Shown in pieces: positions 1 to 7,774 of a stretch of 23,874 nt of DNA. Location of the stretch: contig CAJULJ010000041.1 in NCBI GenBank assembly GCA_910587395.1, positions 1-23,874 of the forward strand, written 5' to 3'. The notes under the pieces are model-generated. The model did not search any database. It was given only the letters and a program-made list of their open reading frames with translations, and was not told where the DNA came from. Every line of letters begins with the position of its first letter. Positions within the stretch are counted from its first letter, which is position 1. This stretch comes from an uncultured Oscillospiraceae bacterium. Lineage in GTDB: Bacteria > Bacillota > Clostridia > Oscillospirales > Oscillospiraceae. Both the position numbers and the translations under genes were made by a program.

Positions 1-1789
1 GGTCGCCGGTCTCGGTGTTCCGCTTGGTGATGGTCAGGCTGCGCTTGTGATGGTTCATTTTCTCCACCGCGATGGTCTGCTCACCCTGCAAATCCTCGGC
101 GTTGACGTGGACGCCCACCGGGGAACGGTCACAGTCGAAACCAGCAGGGGCGGACACCTCGCGGAACTCGTAGTAGCCCTCGGTGACATTGCTGACGGTG
201 ATGGTGCCATCGAGCTTGGTTTCCTCGGTGCCGATGACCTGTCCATCCCGCAGGATGACAAAAATAGCGCCAGCCAGGGGGCTGCCGCTCTCGGCCACCT
301 TCTTTAACTGCACACGGACCTTCGCGCTGTTCTCGAAAATCAGGGAGATGTCATGCTCCCCGTCCCACACGAAGGGCTGCTTCACTTTGGACACATCGGA
401 GCTGAGGATGAATCCCTCCGGGGGTGTGATCTCCTCCGCGATATAGCTCCCGGTGGGGAGCTGGGAGAAGTCCAGATCCTCCTTCAAAATATAGCCGCCG
501 TCCTTGGTGATGTACTCGCTGACAAAGCTGCCGCCATCATCCAGCTTGACGGAGGTGATGCGGATGATTGCACCGGGGACGCCCACGGTGGGATTGTCGG
601 CGTCTACCTTGCGGATCGTGCCGTCCCCCTCGGTGGTGGTCGGGGTGTTGTAGAAGGTGAAGGTATTGCTGACCGAGCTGTTGGGCAGTACGGTCACAGT
701 TTGGGATTCGGTCTGGGCCACATAGCCCTCCGGGGCCGCGACCTCCGTGATGGTGTACTGGCCCGCAATCAGATCGTCGGCCTCGGCGGTGAGGGTAAAG
801 GTGCCGTCTGCGCCGGTTTCCCTGGTGACAGAGAAATCGCTGTTCCCGTCCATGCCCTCCACTTTGAAGGTGACGCCGGGGATGGGCTTGTTGGTGCCCG
901 CCTCCAGCTTCTTCACCGTGAGCTTCACCGTGTCGTTTTTCGGGTCGGGATCAGGAACGGCGATAAGGAGCCGCTGCATGGGCACCCCGGACTGTCCCGC
1001 CAGCTTCCAGGGCTGGGATTTGTCCCACTCGTAGATCCACAGGTGGTATTCGTGGAAGTATTCCGGGTGATCCAGCACCAAATTCACCCCGGTGGCCACA
1101 TAGTCATAGGCAGAGTTGCCGGTGACGCCGCCGTCCGTGCTGTCGATGATGCTGTGGGTTCCGATTTTGCTCCAGTCCTTGATGAAGGAGGACTGGCCGT
1201 AGGTCTCATGGTACAGCTTCATCGCCGCCACAAATTCCTCCGCCATCTGCTCGATGAAGCCCTCCCGGTTGCTGTTCACATCCAGGATGGTGCCATGTTC
1301 ATAGAGCCAGCTCCCAGCCTGGGCCACCAGGAACCAGATGTCGGACCAATACTGGGTCCAATGCTCCAGCCCCACGGCGTTGCCAGCGTCTGTGAAATCG
1401 CCGTAGGTACAGGAGTAGATGTAGGTGAGCAGCACCTTCAGCGAGGCGCTGTCGGCCTCGCTCGTATAGTTCCACTTCTGCCCGTTTGCCCCAGGGCCGA
1501 GGGTGCCCTTCTGATAAGCGCACAGGGCGCGGATCGGGGCGTCCAGGCCGGGGACGTTGACCTGTTCATCAAACACGTAGGGCAGGCCCACGTTGTTGAT
1601 GGCGCTGCTGGCCGCTTTGTAGCGGACGGAGCGCCCGCCGATCTTCATGTAGTCCGAGGATTTCTGCGTGATACTGGCAGGGGCCGAGGACAGGCCCGTG
1701 GCGGCGAACGCCGACAGGGGCAGCAGGCCCATGACGCACACCAGCGCCAGAAGCAGGCTGACGGCACGTTTGATGATATTGTTCTTCAA
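1..1789 (-). CDS. Thioester/Cna-B (SpaA-type) surface protein, 3' end beyond window
   Basis: Large secreted surface protein running off the left edge, so the C-terminus and any LPXTG anchor are not visible. I chose the TTG start at 1789 because AAAGGAGG lies just upstream. Residues 1-30 form a signal peptide ending SAFAA. A motif RALCAYQKG (Cys90) resembles the Cys of TQXA-type thioester domains, which form a covalent adhesive bond with host proteins. From about residue 290 there are repeated SpaA/Cna-B prealbumin-like domains with motifs such as KLEAGTNKPIPGVTFKV, KVDADNPTVGVPGAIIRI and KKVAESGSPLAGAIF, each ending in an E-(I/V)-x-(A/P)-P-xG-(Y/F) segment typical of isopeptide-forming pilin folds. 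It sits downstream of a sortase and a secreted Cys/His protein on the same strand, which suggests a cell-surface operon of the outer conjugative element. Adhesin function is inferred from the family. Confidence 0.88.
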   Translation of the reverse strand, partial: MKNNIIKRAVSLLLALVCVMGLLPLSAFAATGLSSAPASITQKSSDYMKIGGRSVRYKAASSAINNVGLPYVFDEQVNVPGLDAPIRALCAYQKGTLGPGANGQKWNYTSEADSASLKVLLTYIYSCTYGDFTDAGNAVGLEHWTQYWSDIWFLVAQAGSWLYEHGTILDVNSNREGFIEQMAEEFVAAMKLYHETYGQSSFIKDWSKIGTHSIIDSTDGGVTGNSAYDYVATGVNLVLDHPEYFHEYHLWIYEWDKSQPWKLAGQSGVPMQRLLIAVPDPDPKNDTVKLTVKKLEAGTNKPIPGVTFKVEGMDGNSDFSVTRETGADGTFTLTAEADDLIAGQYTITEVAAPEGYVAQTESQTVTVLPNSSVSNTFTFYNTPTTTEGDGTIRKVDADNPTVGVPGAIIRITSVKLDDGGSFVSEYITKDGGYILKEDLDFSQLPTGSYIAEEITPPEGFILSSDVSKVKQPFVWDGEHDISLIFENSAKVRVQLKKVAESGSPLAGAIFVILRDGQVIGTEETKLDGTITVSNVTEGYYEFREVSAPAGFDCDRSPVGVHVNAEDLQGEQTIAVEKMNHHKRSLTITKRNTETGD

Positions 1790-1814
1790 AATGAAAACCT
1801 CCTTTGACATGGAA

Positions 1815-1846
1815 CAGGGCCAGACCGTTTTCACGATCTGGCCCTG
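1815..1846 (-). terminator. Perfect 10-bp stem hairpin between two surface-protein genes
   Basis: CAGGGCCAGA (1815-1824) pairs perfectly with TCTGGCCCTG (1837-1846) across a 12-nt loop. It lies after the stop of the 1875-2597 gene and before the start of the surface-protein gene. There is no T-run after the stem on the minus strand, so it may be an attenuator or an RNA-processing or stabilising hairpin rather than a strong terminator. Confidence 0.45.
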
Positions 1847-1874
1847 CCAGTGTTGGTATTTTGGATTGTGGAGA

Positions 1875-2597
1875 TCATTGGGGGTATCGCGTGTAGAGGA
1901 TGTAGGTGGGCTGATCCTCCAGCCACCATTGGGGGTACTGTCTGCCCCACCAGGCCTTGTTGTTGGTGCCGCTCTCGGTGGTGCTGATGTATTCGTCCGT
2001 CTTGTCCAGAACCACAACCACATGATGGGCTGTCCCGTTCCTGTATTCTACGAGGTCTCCGGCCCTGATCTGCTCCCAGCTTGGCCGGTCTACCCGCCGC
2101 CAGGGGAGGTCCCCAAAGGCGGTGTCGCTGCAAAGGGTGGCCCAGCCCGCGCAGTTGGTGGAGGACACCCCATAGGGGCCGCTGCTGGTGGAGCGGTAGG
2201 GGGCCGGGTAGACGGTGCCAGATGGATAGACAGTTTTCAGAGCCTTGATCGCGGCCCGGACAGTCTCCTCCGAAGGGGTGGCGGAGGGGGAGGCCGGGGT
2301 TTGTTCAACCTGCTTCACTTCCTCCTGGTAAGATGAATTGGGGTCGATGTAGACGCTGTTGGTGGCGGCGTCATACTCCACGCCGAAGTCAACGGCCTGT
2401 CCGATGTCCCGGAGCTTCACGAAGTTATTGCCGTGGATGGAGTATGCCTCCATTTGGACGCGCTGGCCGTTGACGTAGATGGGCTGGCTGCTGATGGTGG
2501 CCTTGAGGTAGTCCGCCGCTTGCGCAGCGGGGCCGCAGAGGGTGATGCCGGTGAGGATGCCGATGCCCATAAAAATGACTTCCCGCGTTCTGTTCAT
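1875..2597 (-). CDS. Secreted protein: copper-amine-oxidase-N-like domain plus C-terminal Cys/His domain
   Basis: 240-aa secreted protein. Residues 1-27 are a signal peptide (hydrophobic GIGILTGITL, cleavage near AQAADY). Residues about 28-90 match the copper amine oxidase N-terminal-like domain found in Firmicute exported proteins (IYVNGQRVQMEAYSIHGNNF, VKLRDIGQAVDFGVEYD). A Pro/Ser/Glu linker follows. The last 120 residues contain NCAGW (Cys149), AGDLVEYRNGTAHHVVVVLD (His191/192) and a Trp-rich tail, the Cys...GD(L/V)...H arrangement of NlpC/P60 or CHAP-like cysteine hydrolases. A cell-wall hydrolase or amidase role is therefore an inference. It lies between a sortase and a thioester surface protein, which fits a role at the envelope. 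The ATG at 2597 has a usable but weak ribosome binding site (GGAGGCGC). Confidence 0.75.
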   Translation of the reverse strand: MNRTREVIFMGIGILTGITLCGPAAQAADYLKATISSQPIYVNGQRVQMEAYSIHGNNFVKLRDIGQAVDFGVEYDAATNSVYIDPNSSYQEEVKQVEQTPASPSATPSEETVRAAIKALKTVYPSGTVYPAPYRSTSSGPYGVSSTNCAGWATLCSDTAFGDLPWRRVDRPSWEQIRAGDLVEYRNGTAHHVVVVLDKTDEYISTTESGTNNKAWWGRQYPQWWLEDQPTYILYTRYPQ

Positions 2598-2688
2598 ATC
2601 CTTGCGCCTCCTAAAAAAATGAAGTGTTTCTGTTTACACCCATATGATACCAAAGGCGGCACGGGAAGTCGAGGATGTCAGCCGGGGA

Positions 2689-3501
2689 TCAAGAAGCGGC
2701 CACAGCTTTCACACACCAGCGGTAGGCGGGCTGATCCTCTACGCAGGTATAGAGGGTGATCTGATTGTGCGCGGTGACGGACAGGCCGGAGGTGTCGGTC
2801 ACGGCCACCTTTGTGACGCTGGACACGGAGTAGGTCATGGTGCCCAGCACGGTGGTGAAGGTGATGGTATCGCCGGTGCGCAGGGTGTGGATCTTGCCGA
2901 AGTCATTGCGCACACCACGGTTATGCCCCGCGACACAAACATTGCCCAGCCAGATGCTGGTGCCCTCGAAATGGCCCGCCCCTTTCAGCAGGGGGGCGCT
3001 GCCGGTGCCCTCGTAGACGCCCACGGTCAGGCCGATGGAGGGAATTTTGAGGGTGCCCAGGCTTCTGTTGCTGTAGTACATAGAGCTGGTCACTTCGGTG
3101 AACGCGGTGGCCTGCCCGCCGCTCCCGGAGGTGCCGGTATCAACTGTGGGATACCCGCCGCCCGTGCCCCCTGTGGATGTGCCGCCGTCAGGGTTGCCCA
3201 CGCTGCCCACCTGGTTCACCAGCCCGCCGTTGAGAGCGCCGGGGGCAAGGTTGTGGGTGAGGTATTCGCCGCTCCCCGGCAGATAGCTGGTGGGGGTGCC
3301 GAAACCGGGTGGGATCAGGGCGGTGTTCTTGCCCCTGTCCACGTTGGGGTTCTCCCACTCGTAGATGGTGTCATCGCTGGTGGGCCGTCCGAACAGGTAA
3401 TCGTCCGCGCCGTCGATGCTGTATTCAAGGGCACTGGCCGGGGCTACGCACAGGGCGGCGAGAGCCGCCGTCAAAAAGAAAATGCACAGGTGCCGTTTCA
3501 T
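2689..3501 (-). CDS. Class-D-like sortase with long N-terminal extension
   Basis: 270-aa exported sortase. The N-terminus is a signal peptide (CIFFLTAALAALCVAPASA). Residues 27-135 are a low-complexity Gly/Thr/Ser-rich extension. The catalytic domain starts at about 147 (LGTLKIPSIGLTVGVYEG). The catalytic triad is visible: His193 in VAGHNRG, Cys253 in ITLYTCVEDQPAYRW and Arg261 in the same segment. Sortases of this type cut sorting signals and attach proteins to the wall or to pili, and the surface protein at 1-1789 is the obvious substrate. Its ATG overlaps the stop of the preceding gene fragment (3498-3930), so it was translationally coupled to the gene now split by the 16-kb insertion. The promoter that served it is therefore probably disconnected, and its expression may now depend on read-through from the inserted element. 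Confidence 0.85.
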   Translation of the reverse strand: MKRHLCIFFLTAALAALCVAPASALEYSIDGADDYLFGRPTSDDTIYEWENPNVDRGKNTALIPPGFGTPTSYLPGSGEYLTHNLAPGALNGGLVNQVGSVGNPDGGTSTGGTGGGYPTVDTGTSGSGGQATAFTEVTSSMYYSNRSLGTLKIPSIGLTVGVYEGTGSAPLLKGAGHFEGTSIWLGNVCVAGHNRGVRNDFGKIHTLRTGDTITFTTVLGTMTYSVSSVTKVAVTDTSGLSVTAHNQITLYTCVEDQPAYRWCVKAVAAS

Positions 3502-3930
3502 GTTCTTACGCTCCTTCCTTTTTTGGTTTGGATGATCCAAAACGCCGCCGCAACAGCGGCCACGCCGCCCACACAGCCCAGGATGGGCAGCAGGCCCACG
3601 CCGCTGCCCTTTTCTGTGGGGGCGGTGGTGGGGGCCGGGGATTCCGGCTGGCTGGATTCCTGGGCGTCTTTCTCCGTGTCGGCCAGCTCCACGCTGCCGA
3701 AGATGGCGGTGTAAGTCACCACCTCGCAATCGGTCTTGGCAACCTGCCCGGTGTAGCTGGCTGTCACCGTGTAGCCGGTGGCGGAACGGGTGCTGGAGGT
3801 GCCTGTGTAGGTGGCTGTGGCGGTGTAGAAGCCGTTCTCGCCGCCGGACCACTCCACCGCGCCCAGGGTCAGGGTCTTGCCCCCGTCCGTGATGGTCTTG
3901 GGGATCAGCTCCAGGTCGGCGTCCGTTAAT
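3498..3930 (-). pseudogene. C-terminal half of a secreted/membrane-anchored protein split by the 16-kb insertion
   Basis: The reading frame is open from the element boundary (TDADLELIPKTITDGGKTL) through an extracellular region (TATATYTGTSSTRSATGYT, EVVTYTAIFG), a Pro/Thr/Glu-rich stalk, one transmembrane helix (LLPILGCVGGVAAVAAAFWI) and a short basic tail (QTKKGRSVRT). There is no start codon with a ribosome binding site and no signal peptide. The missing N-terminal half is at 20018-20515, where a secreted protein stops abruptly at TYPNLSEVNHS just inside the other end of the element. I recall proteins of clostridial conjugative elements that run TRTYPNLSDAD..LIPKT..., which supports the two pieces being one gene. 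Function unknown; the context is sortase and surface proteins. Confidence 0.8.
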
Positions 3931-3946
3931 CATAGTTAGGGATGTA
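3928..3946 (+). repeat. Left terminal inverted repeat of the 16-kb element
   Basis: AATCATAGTTAGGGATGTA. Compared with the reverse complement of 20011-20029 it matches at 14 of 19 positions, and all five differences are transitions. The trinucleotide TCA (3930-3932) recurs at 20029-20031 in direct orientation, so a GA/TC core as used by Tn4451-type recombinases is possible here. Confidence 0.7.
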
Positions 3947-3960
3947 CCGCAAAAGTATTT

Positions 3961-5571
3961 TCAGATGTCGATTTTACCCGCAAAGCGGTAGAAAATCTCC
4001 ACTTCCTGCTCCCGGACGCCATCCGGCCCCCGCATCCCTTCATGAACCAGGATTTTCTCAATCAGCGTATTAAGCAGGGGAGCGTCCAACTCCGTGATTT
4101 CGCTATACTGCCGGATGAGCTTGACCCACTTTTCGGCGTCCTCTACGGACTGTTTATCATTTTCCATGGCCGATTTCAGCGCGGCCATCTTATCATCCAG
4201 TTCCACCTGCTCCGCCTGATACCGCTCAGACAGCAGATTGAAGTTGCTCTCCGTAATGCGGCCCGCCGACCAGTCCTCGTACATCTTTACGAAAAGGTCA
4301 TTGACCGTCTTGCGGCGCTTTTCGGCTTTCCTGAGTTCGGACTCTCGTTTTTTCCTCTCTGCCTGCCGCCCCTTATCGCCATTTTGAAGCAGACGTTCCA
4401 AGAGCTGCTGCTCATCCTTCTGTGCCATGGATGCCCAGAATTGCAGCCGTTCCAGCACATAGGCGTACAGTGTGTTGTAGCTGATAAAGTGCATAGTACA
4501 CTCGTCCACCTTTTTGCTGTAGGTACCACAGGAGAAATAGCCAGGATGGTTTCCCTTATTCTGCCTTGCAAAGTGCATCGTCCATCCGCAGTCCGCGCAC
4601 CTGACCAGCCCAGCGAATATCTGTGTCGTGCCATCCCTCCGCTGCCTGCGGCGGCTGACGATCTGCTTCTGCACCTGCTCAAACACATCCCTACTGACGA
4701 TGGCCTCGTGAGTTCCTTCCACGCGTACCCACTCTGAGGTGGGATTCCTGGTCTGCTTCTTCAGTTTGAAAGATTTGACGGACGTTTTATTGTGGATACT
4801 ATTGCCAAGGTAGTTCTCATCTGTTAAAATAAGCCTGATTTTCGTTTCATTCCATGCATACTGCGTTTTCTCGGGCGCATTCTGATAGATGTGCGCGTAA
4901 GCCCCCTCTTTGATGTAGTGGAGATATCCAGGAGTGGGAACCTTTTCCCGAATCAGGGCCTTCATGATTTTCGCCGCGCCCATTCCGTGGACAGCCATGT
5001 CGAAAATCTTTTCTACGATCCACTTCGTTTCCGGGTCCACCAGCAGATGGCCTTTTTGATCCGGGTCCCATCGGTAGCCCAGCGGTGCGAATGAACTGAT
5101 GTGAGCGCCGTTCATCCGGCGGGCTTTCAGGGCGGCTTTTACCTTCTTACTGGTCTGCCGCGCGTGCATCTCGTTAAGGATATTTAAGAATGGTGCCAGC
5201 TCACTTTCTCCATTTAGCGTATCCACATTGTCGTTTACCGCGATATAACGGACACCTTTGCTGGGGAAATAGATTTCCGTATACTGGCCCGTCATGATGT
5301 AATTGCGGCCCAGGCGGGATAAATCTTTGGTGACCACGCAGTTGATTTTCCCATCCTCAATGTCATCAATCATCTTCTGGAAGCCGGGGCGGTCATAGTT
5401 CGTACCAGACCATCCGTCATCCACATACTCGGATACCACGTTGAGGCCATGGGTCTGGGCGTAGTCACGAAGCATCATGCGCTGCGTTTGGATGCTTCCA
5501 CTGTCCCCTTGCTGCTCATCGTCACGGCTGAGTCTGAGGTAGAGCGCTGTGTTATAAATCGGTTGTTTCAA
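3961..5571 (-). CDS. Large serine recombinase (Tn4451 TnpX-like family, with zinc ribbon and coiled coil)
   Basis: 536 aa from the TTG at 5571, chosen because AAAGGAGG lies 8 nt upstream. The longer frame to 5625 has no such site. N-terminal resolvase domain: YLRLSRDDE with catalytic Ser15, SIQTQ, DGWSGTNYDRPGF, DLSRLGRNY with the conserved Arg pair. Next is the recombinase domain (GYRWDPD..., RLILTDENYLGNSIHNK), a zinc ribbon (LVRCADCGWTM ... YFSCGTY ... C) and a coiled-coil/DUF4368-like C-terminus (RKAEKRRKTVNDLFVKMYED ... LIEKILVHE). Such proteins cut at 2-bp cores and integrate or excise elements without transposase-type duplication. It is the terminal gene of the 16-kb element and reads towards the left repeat. 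Two hairpins overlap its ribosome binding site and leader (5561-5634), suggesting translational control. Confidence 0.93.
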   Translation of the reverse strand: MKQPIYNTALYLRLSRDDEQQGDSGSIQTQRMMLRDYAQTHGLNVVSEYVDDGWSGTNYDRPGFQKMIDDIEDGKINCVVTKDLSRLGRNYIMTGQYTEIYFPSKGVRYIAVNDNVDTLNGESELAPFLNILNEMHARQTSKKVKAALKARRMNGAHISSFAPLGYRWDPDQKGHLLVDPETKWIVEKIFDMAVHGMGAAKIMKALIREKVPTPGYLHYIKEGAYAHIYQNAPEKTQYAWNETKIRLILTDENYLGNSIHNKTSVKSFKLKKQTRNPTSEWVRVEGTHEAIVSRDVFEQVQKQIVSRRRQRRDGTTQIFAGLVRCADCGWTMHFARQNKGNHPGYFSCGTYSKKVDECTMHFISYNTLYAYVLERLQFWASMAQKDEQQLLERLLQNGDKGRQAERKKRESELRKAEKRRKTVNDLFVKMYEDWSAGRITESNFNLLSERYQAEQVELDDKMAALKSAMENDKQSVEDAEKWVKLIRQYSEITELDAPLLNTLIEKILVHEGMRGPDGVREQEVEIFYRFAGKIDI

Positions 5572-5634
5572 AAAACGACCCTCCTTTGGTTGAAACAACC
5601 CACGCTTACGGAACCACAATACCATAAGCGTGGG
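5561..5634 (-). promoter_or_regulatory. Tandem inverted repeats over the recombinase ribosome binding site and leader
   Basis: First repeat: GGTTGTTTCA (5561-5570) is perfectly complementary to TGAAACAACC (5591-5600). In the mRNA this 10-bp stem holds the AGGAGG in its loop and part of the TTG start region in its 3' arm. Second repeat: CCCACGCTTA (5599-5608) pairs with TAAGCGTGGG (5625-5634), another perfect 10-bp stem just upstream. Overlapping stems of this kind could switch ribosome access or bind a repressor dimer. The half-site TAAGCGTGG occurs again at 19993-20001 near the right end of the element. Confidence 0.55.
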
Positions 5635-5654
5635 CAGATATCCAGCGCTTTTCC

Positions 5655-5870
5655 CTAACAGGCCGGACGGATATCATCGTCCCGCCGCTGGGCGGAGAAT
5701 TGGATCACATCCTCCAGCAGCGTGTTCAGCGGTTTCCCGTCCGCTGAGAAATGTTCTGTAACTTTAATGCGTGTTTTCCCATGGATAAAATATAACTGCC
5801 CGTCTTTTGAATACCTGTAGCGGCCAATGCCGAAAACTTGCTCGGCCAAGCTACGATTCGGTTTAATAAT
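5655..5870 (-). CDS. Small protein between relaxase and recombinase, possibly TnpW-like, candidate ATT start
   Basis: The frame is open for 142 codons, but no ATG lies near a ribosome binding site. The best site by far is AAAAAAGGAGG, 7 nt before an ATT codon at 5870, giving a 71-aa basic protein (IIKPNRSLAEQVFGIGRYRY ... GKTRIKVTEHFSADGKPL ... NTLLEDVIQFSAQRR). Alternative starts are GTG at 5906 or 5963, both without a ribosome binding site. The segment G-K-T-x-I-x-V-x-x-x-F followed by a short amphipathic helix resembles the small TnpW-type proteins encoded beside relaxases in clostridial elements; I hold this match loosely. Same strand as the relaxase and recombinase, so probably co-transcribed. 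Function unknown. Confidence 0.55.
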   Translation of the reverse strand: MIKPNRSLAEQVFGIGRYRYSKDGQLYFIHGKTRIKVTEHFSADGKPLNTLLEDVIQFSAQRRDDDIRPAC

Positions 5871-5983
5871 AGCAACGCCTCCTTTTTTCGCTTTGCGGGC
5901 CCACACGGCGCGTTCTGCGGAGGTGTTGGGCTTGGGTGATGCTGGGACTCGTGGGATGCCCACGAAGGGCCACAAACGGCGTT

Positions 5984-7387
5984 TTACCGCTCTCTGTGGC
6001 CGATGTGGTTCTCCCGCTCCCTGAACTCGATCCGCTCTATAGCCCGCTCCATCTGAGACTGCTGGCTTTGGATTTCCCTGCACAATCCCAACTGCTTCCT
6101 TGCCGCCCGGATGTCGCGGTTGATCTGCGCCAACTGCTCGTACAATTCAGCCTTTTCTGCCATAAGCCGATCCGGGGGGATACCACACTGCTCCAAAATA
6201 GAAGCAGCCTCCATGTACCGGAAAAATTCCGCTTCCATGCCGGACAGCCCTTCCTCGTAGAACGCCTTGGCCTGGGCCAGTGCCGTTGCGTCTGTCAGGG
6301 CGGTGTACAGCTTCTGCCGTTTCTTCTTTTTCACATTGAGGATGGTGCGCTGCTTGGTCAGGCTGGCCAACGTTTCCTCTGCGCGGACTTGAAATGCGGC
6401 TATATCCTCCTGCGTGGCAATACCGTTTTCCCGGAGAAATGCAAATTGCTCCCGATAATGCTCGGAGTGCATGACGTCCTTTTTCATCTGCGGTGTCATC
6501 CGGGGCGGATACTGCCGCTTTTCGATTTTGCCTAAAACGTACAGGTAATGAACATAGAGTGCCATCAAGCCAGTGTATTTTGGATGCTTTTTGTAGGGCT
6601 GGTAGCGAGGCCGAGGGATAACTGCGGAGCGGCGTCCGGCCTCGATTTCTTCCAGATTGCCCAGAATTGCAGTGCAAATGCCGTCCTCGGCGAACAGCGG
6701 ATTCTTCCTGCCGGGGTACATGAACCGTTCCTGACCCCGCAGACGAAAGCCCAGGCGGTTCCCGTGACTGATCTCCCAGCCCATGTGCTCGATGAGCATG
6801 AAGAAATGGCCCAGGTCGTTGGCGTCCTCGATGGCGGTGCGCAGGTCCTCCTCCAGCATGGAGCGGAAGGTGGGCTGATCCCTGGATTGACGCAGCCATT
6901 CGATGTAGCTGACGGTCTGGGAGGGCTGGCCCTCCATGATGACGGATAGCCCATGCTCCCTGCACAGTCGGTCTGAGATAGCCCGAATCTGACGGTAATA
7001 TTCCTGTGTAGTGACGTGGTATTTTTCCCCGGTCTGCGCGTTCACCGAGTTGAACACCAGATGGGAATGGATGTGGCCTTTATCAACATGGGTCCCAATG
7101 ACCACCTCGTAGTCGGCCAAATACTCAGCGGCAAATTCCTTTGCGATCTCCAGCGCCAGTTCCGGGGTGACCTCCCCCGGTTTGAAGGACTGGATGATAT
7201 GATAGCATTGACGGCCATCCAGCTTTCCCACATCCCGCTTGGTATCCATCATCTGGCGGTACTCCCGGCCAGGGTCGCAGTTCTGATGGGCAGTGAGGAT
7301 TTGATGATCCGTTTTATCCCCGTTCAGCACATACTGGATGGCCTGATCCAGACGGGCGTTCCGGGCCAAAATTTTCGTAACAGCCAT
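5984..7387 (-). CDS. MobP-type relaxase
   Basis: 467-aa mobilization relaxase that nicks the element at its oriT and leads the strand into a recipient. Domain order: relaxase domain over residues 1-200 with candidate catalytic Tyr20 (DQAIQYVLNGDKT) and the metal-binding three-histidine signature THVDKGHIHSHLVFNSVN (His100, His105/107/109). The C-terminal half is a helical, charged region (KKKKRQKLYTALTD, ERAIERIEFRERENH). The length is typical of MOBP relaxases of clostridial elements. The start ATG overlaps the MobC stop (TAATG), indicating translational coupling. Together with MobC and the serine recombinase it forms the mobility module. I did not identify oriT; the spacer upstream of mobC (7702-7775) is the first place to look. 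Confidence 0.92.
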   Translation of the reverse strand: MAVTKILARNARLDQAIQYVLNGDKTDHQILTAHQNCDPGREYRQMMDTKRDVGKLDGRQCYHIIQSFKPGEVTPELALEIAKEFAAEYLADYEVVIGTHVDKGHIHSHLVFNSVNAQTGEKYHVTTQEYYRQIRAISDRLCREHGLSVIMEGQPSQTVSYIEWLRQSRDQPTFRSMLEEDLRTAIEDANDLGHFFMLIEHMGWEISHGNRLGFRLRGQERFMYPGRKNPLFAEDGICTAILGNLEEIEAGRRSAVIPRPRYQPYKKHPKYTGLMALYVHYLYVLGKIEKRQYPPRMTPQMKKDVMHSEHYREQFAFLRENGIATQEDIAAFQVRAEETLASLTKQRTILNVKKKKRQKLYTALTDATALAQAKAFYEEGLSGMEAEFFRYMEAASILEQCGIPPDRLMAEKAELYEQLAQINRDIRAARKQLGLCREIQSQQSQMERAIERIEFRERENHIGHRER

Positions 7388-7701
7388 TATTTCCTCGCGA
7401 TCTGATACATCAATTCGTAGACCTGATCCAGCAGGAACAGTCCCTGCTTGGCGTCCTCAGCTTTGGCGATTCCAGCGTTGACGCTGTGGGCGATTTGATT
7501 GATGTTGTTTCCAATATGATGAATTTCCGTGCGTAGAGCCTTAAACTCTGAGGTCGGGCGTGACCGAACAGGATTACCTTCCAAGAGGCGAACAATATAT
7601 GCCCGCTTGGTCAGGCCGCACTGTTTCGCCTGCGCGTTGAGCAGTTGGTACTGCTTCGGCGTTAGCTCGATGTGAAGATGGCGCGTATTTTTATTGGACA
7701 C
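7387..7701 (-). CDS. mobC: MobC-like mobilization accessory protein
   Basis: 104 aa from the GTG at 7701, chosen because AAGGAG lies 7 nt upstream. Longer frames to 7797 read through the terminator hairpin at 7734-7757 and are unlikely. The N-terminus has a ribbon-helix-helix-like segment (HLHIELTPKQYQLLNAQAKQ) and the C-terminus shows the MobC family signature LRTEIHHIGNNINQIAHSVN. MobC proteins bind near oriT, help melt the nick site and recruit the relaxase. The gene overlaps the relaxase start by a TAATG junction, so the two form one translational unit. Confidence 0.88.
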   Translation of the reverse strand: MSNKNTRHLHIELTPKQYQLLNAQAKQCGLTKRAYIVRLLEGNPVRSRPTSEFKALRTEIHHIGNNINQIAHSVNAGIAKAEDAKQGLFLLDQVYELMYQIARK

Positions 7702-7724
7702 TGGTTTTCTCCTTCCGTTGGAAA

Positions 7725-7757
7725 TAAAAAAGCGGCAGGCCGTTTTCACAGCCTGCC
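7725..7757 (-). terminator. Rho-independent terminator after the transglutaminase-like gene
   Basis: On the minus strand GGCAGGC (from 7757) pairs with GCCTGCC (to 7734) across a 10-nt loop and is followed by GC and a T-rich run. It lies directly downstream of the 7775 stop and separates that gene from the mobC-relaxase operon. Confidence 0.75.
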
Positions 7758-7774
7758 AGCGTGGGATGTGGTCT

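Noticed and set aside
353..1807. 484-codon open frame on the plus strand
   Set aside because: It is antisense to the thioester/Cna-B protein. The minus frame has a signal peptide, ribosome binding site and recognisable domains; the plus frame is a GC-rich shadow.
2644..3714. 356-codon plus-strand frame, and a 414-codon minus frame 2689-3933
   Set aside because: The plus frame is antisense to the sortase. The minus frame is the sortase plus an out-of-frame run through the split secreted-protein gene, so only the part from 3501 is real.
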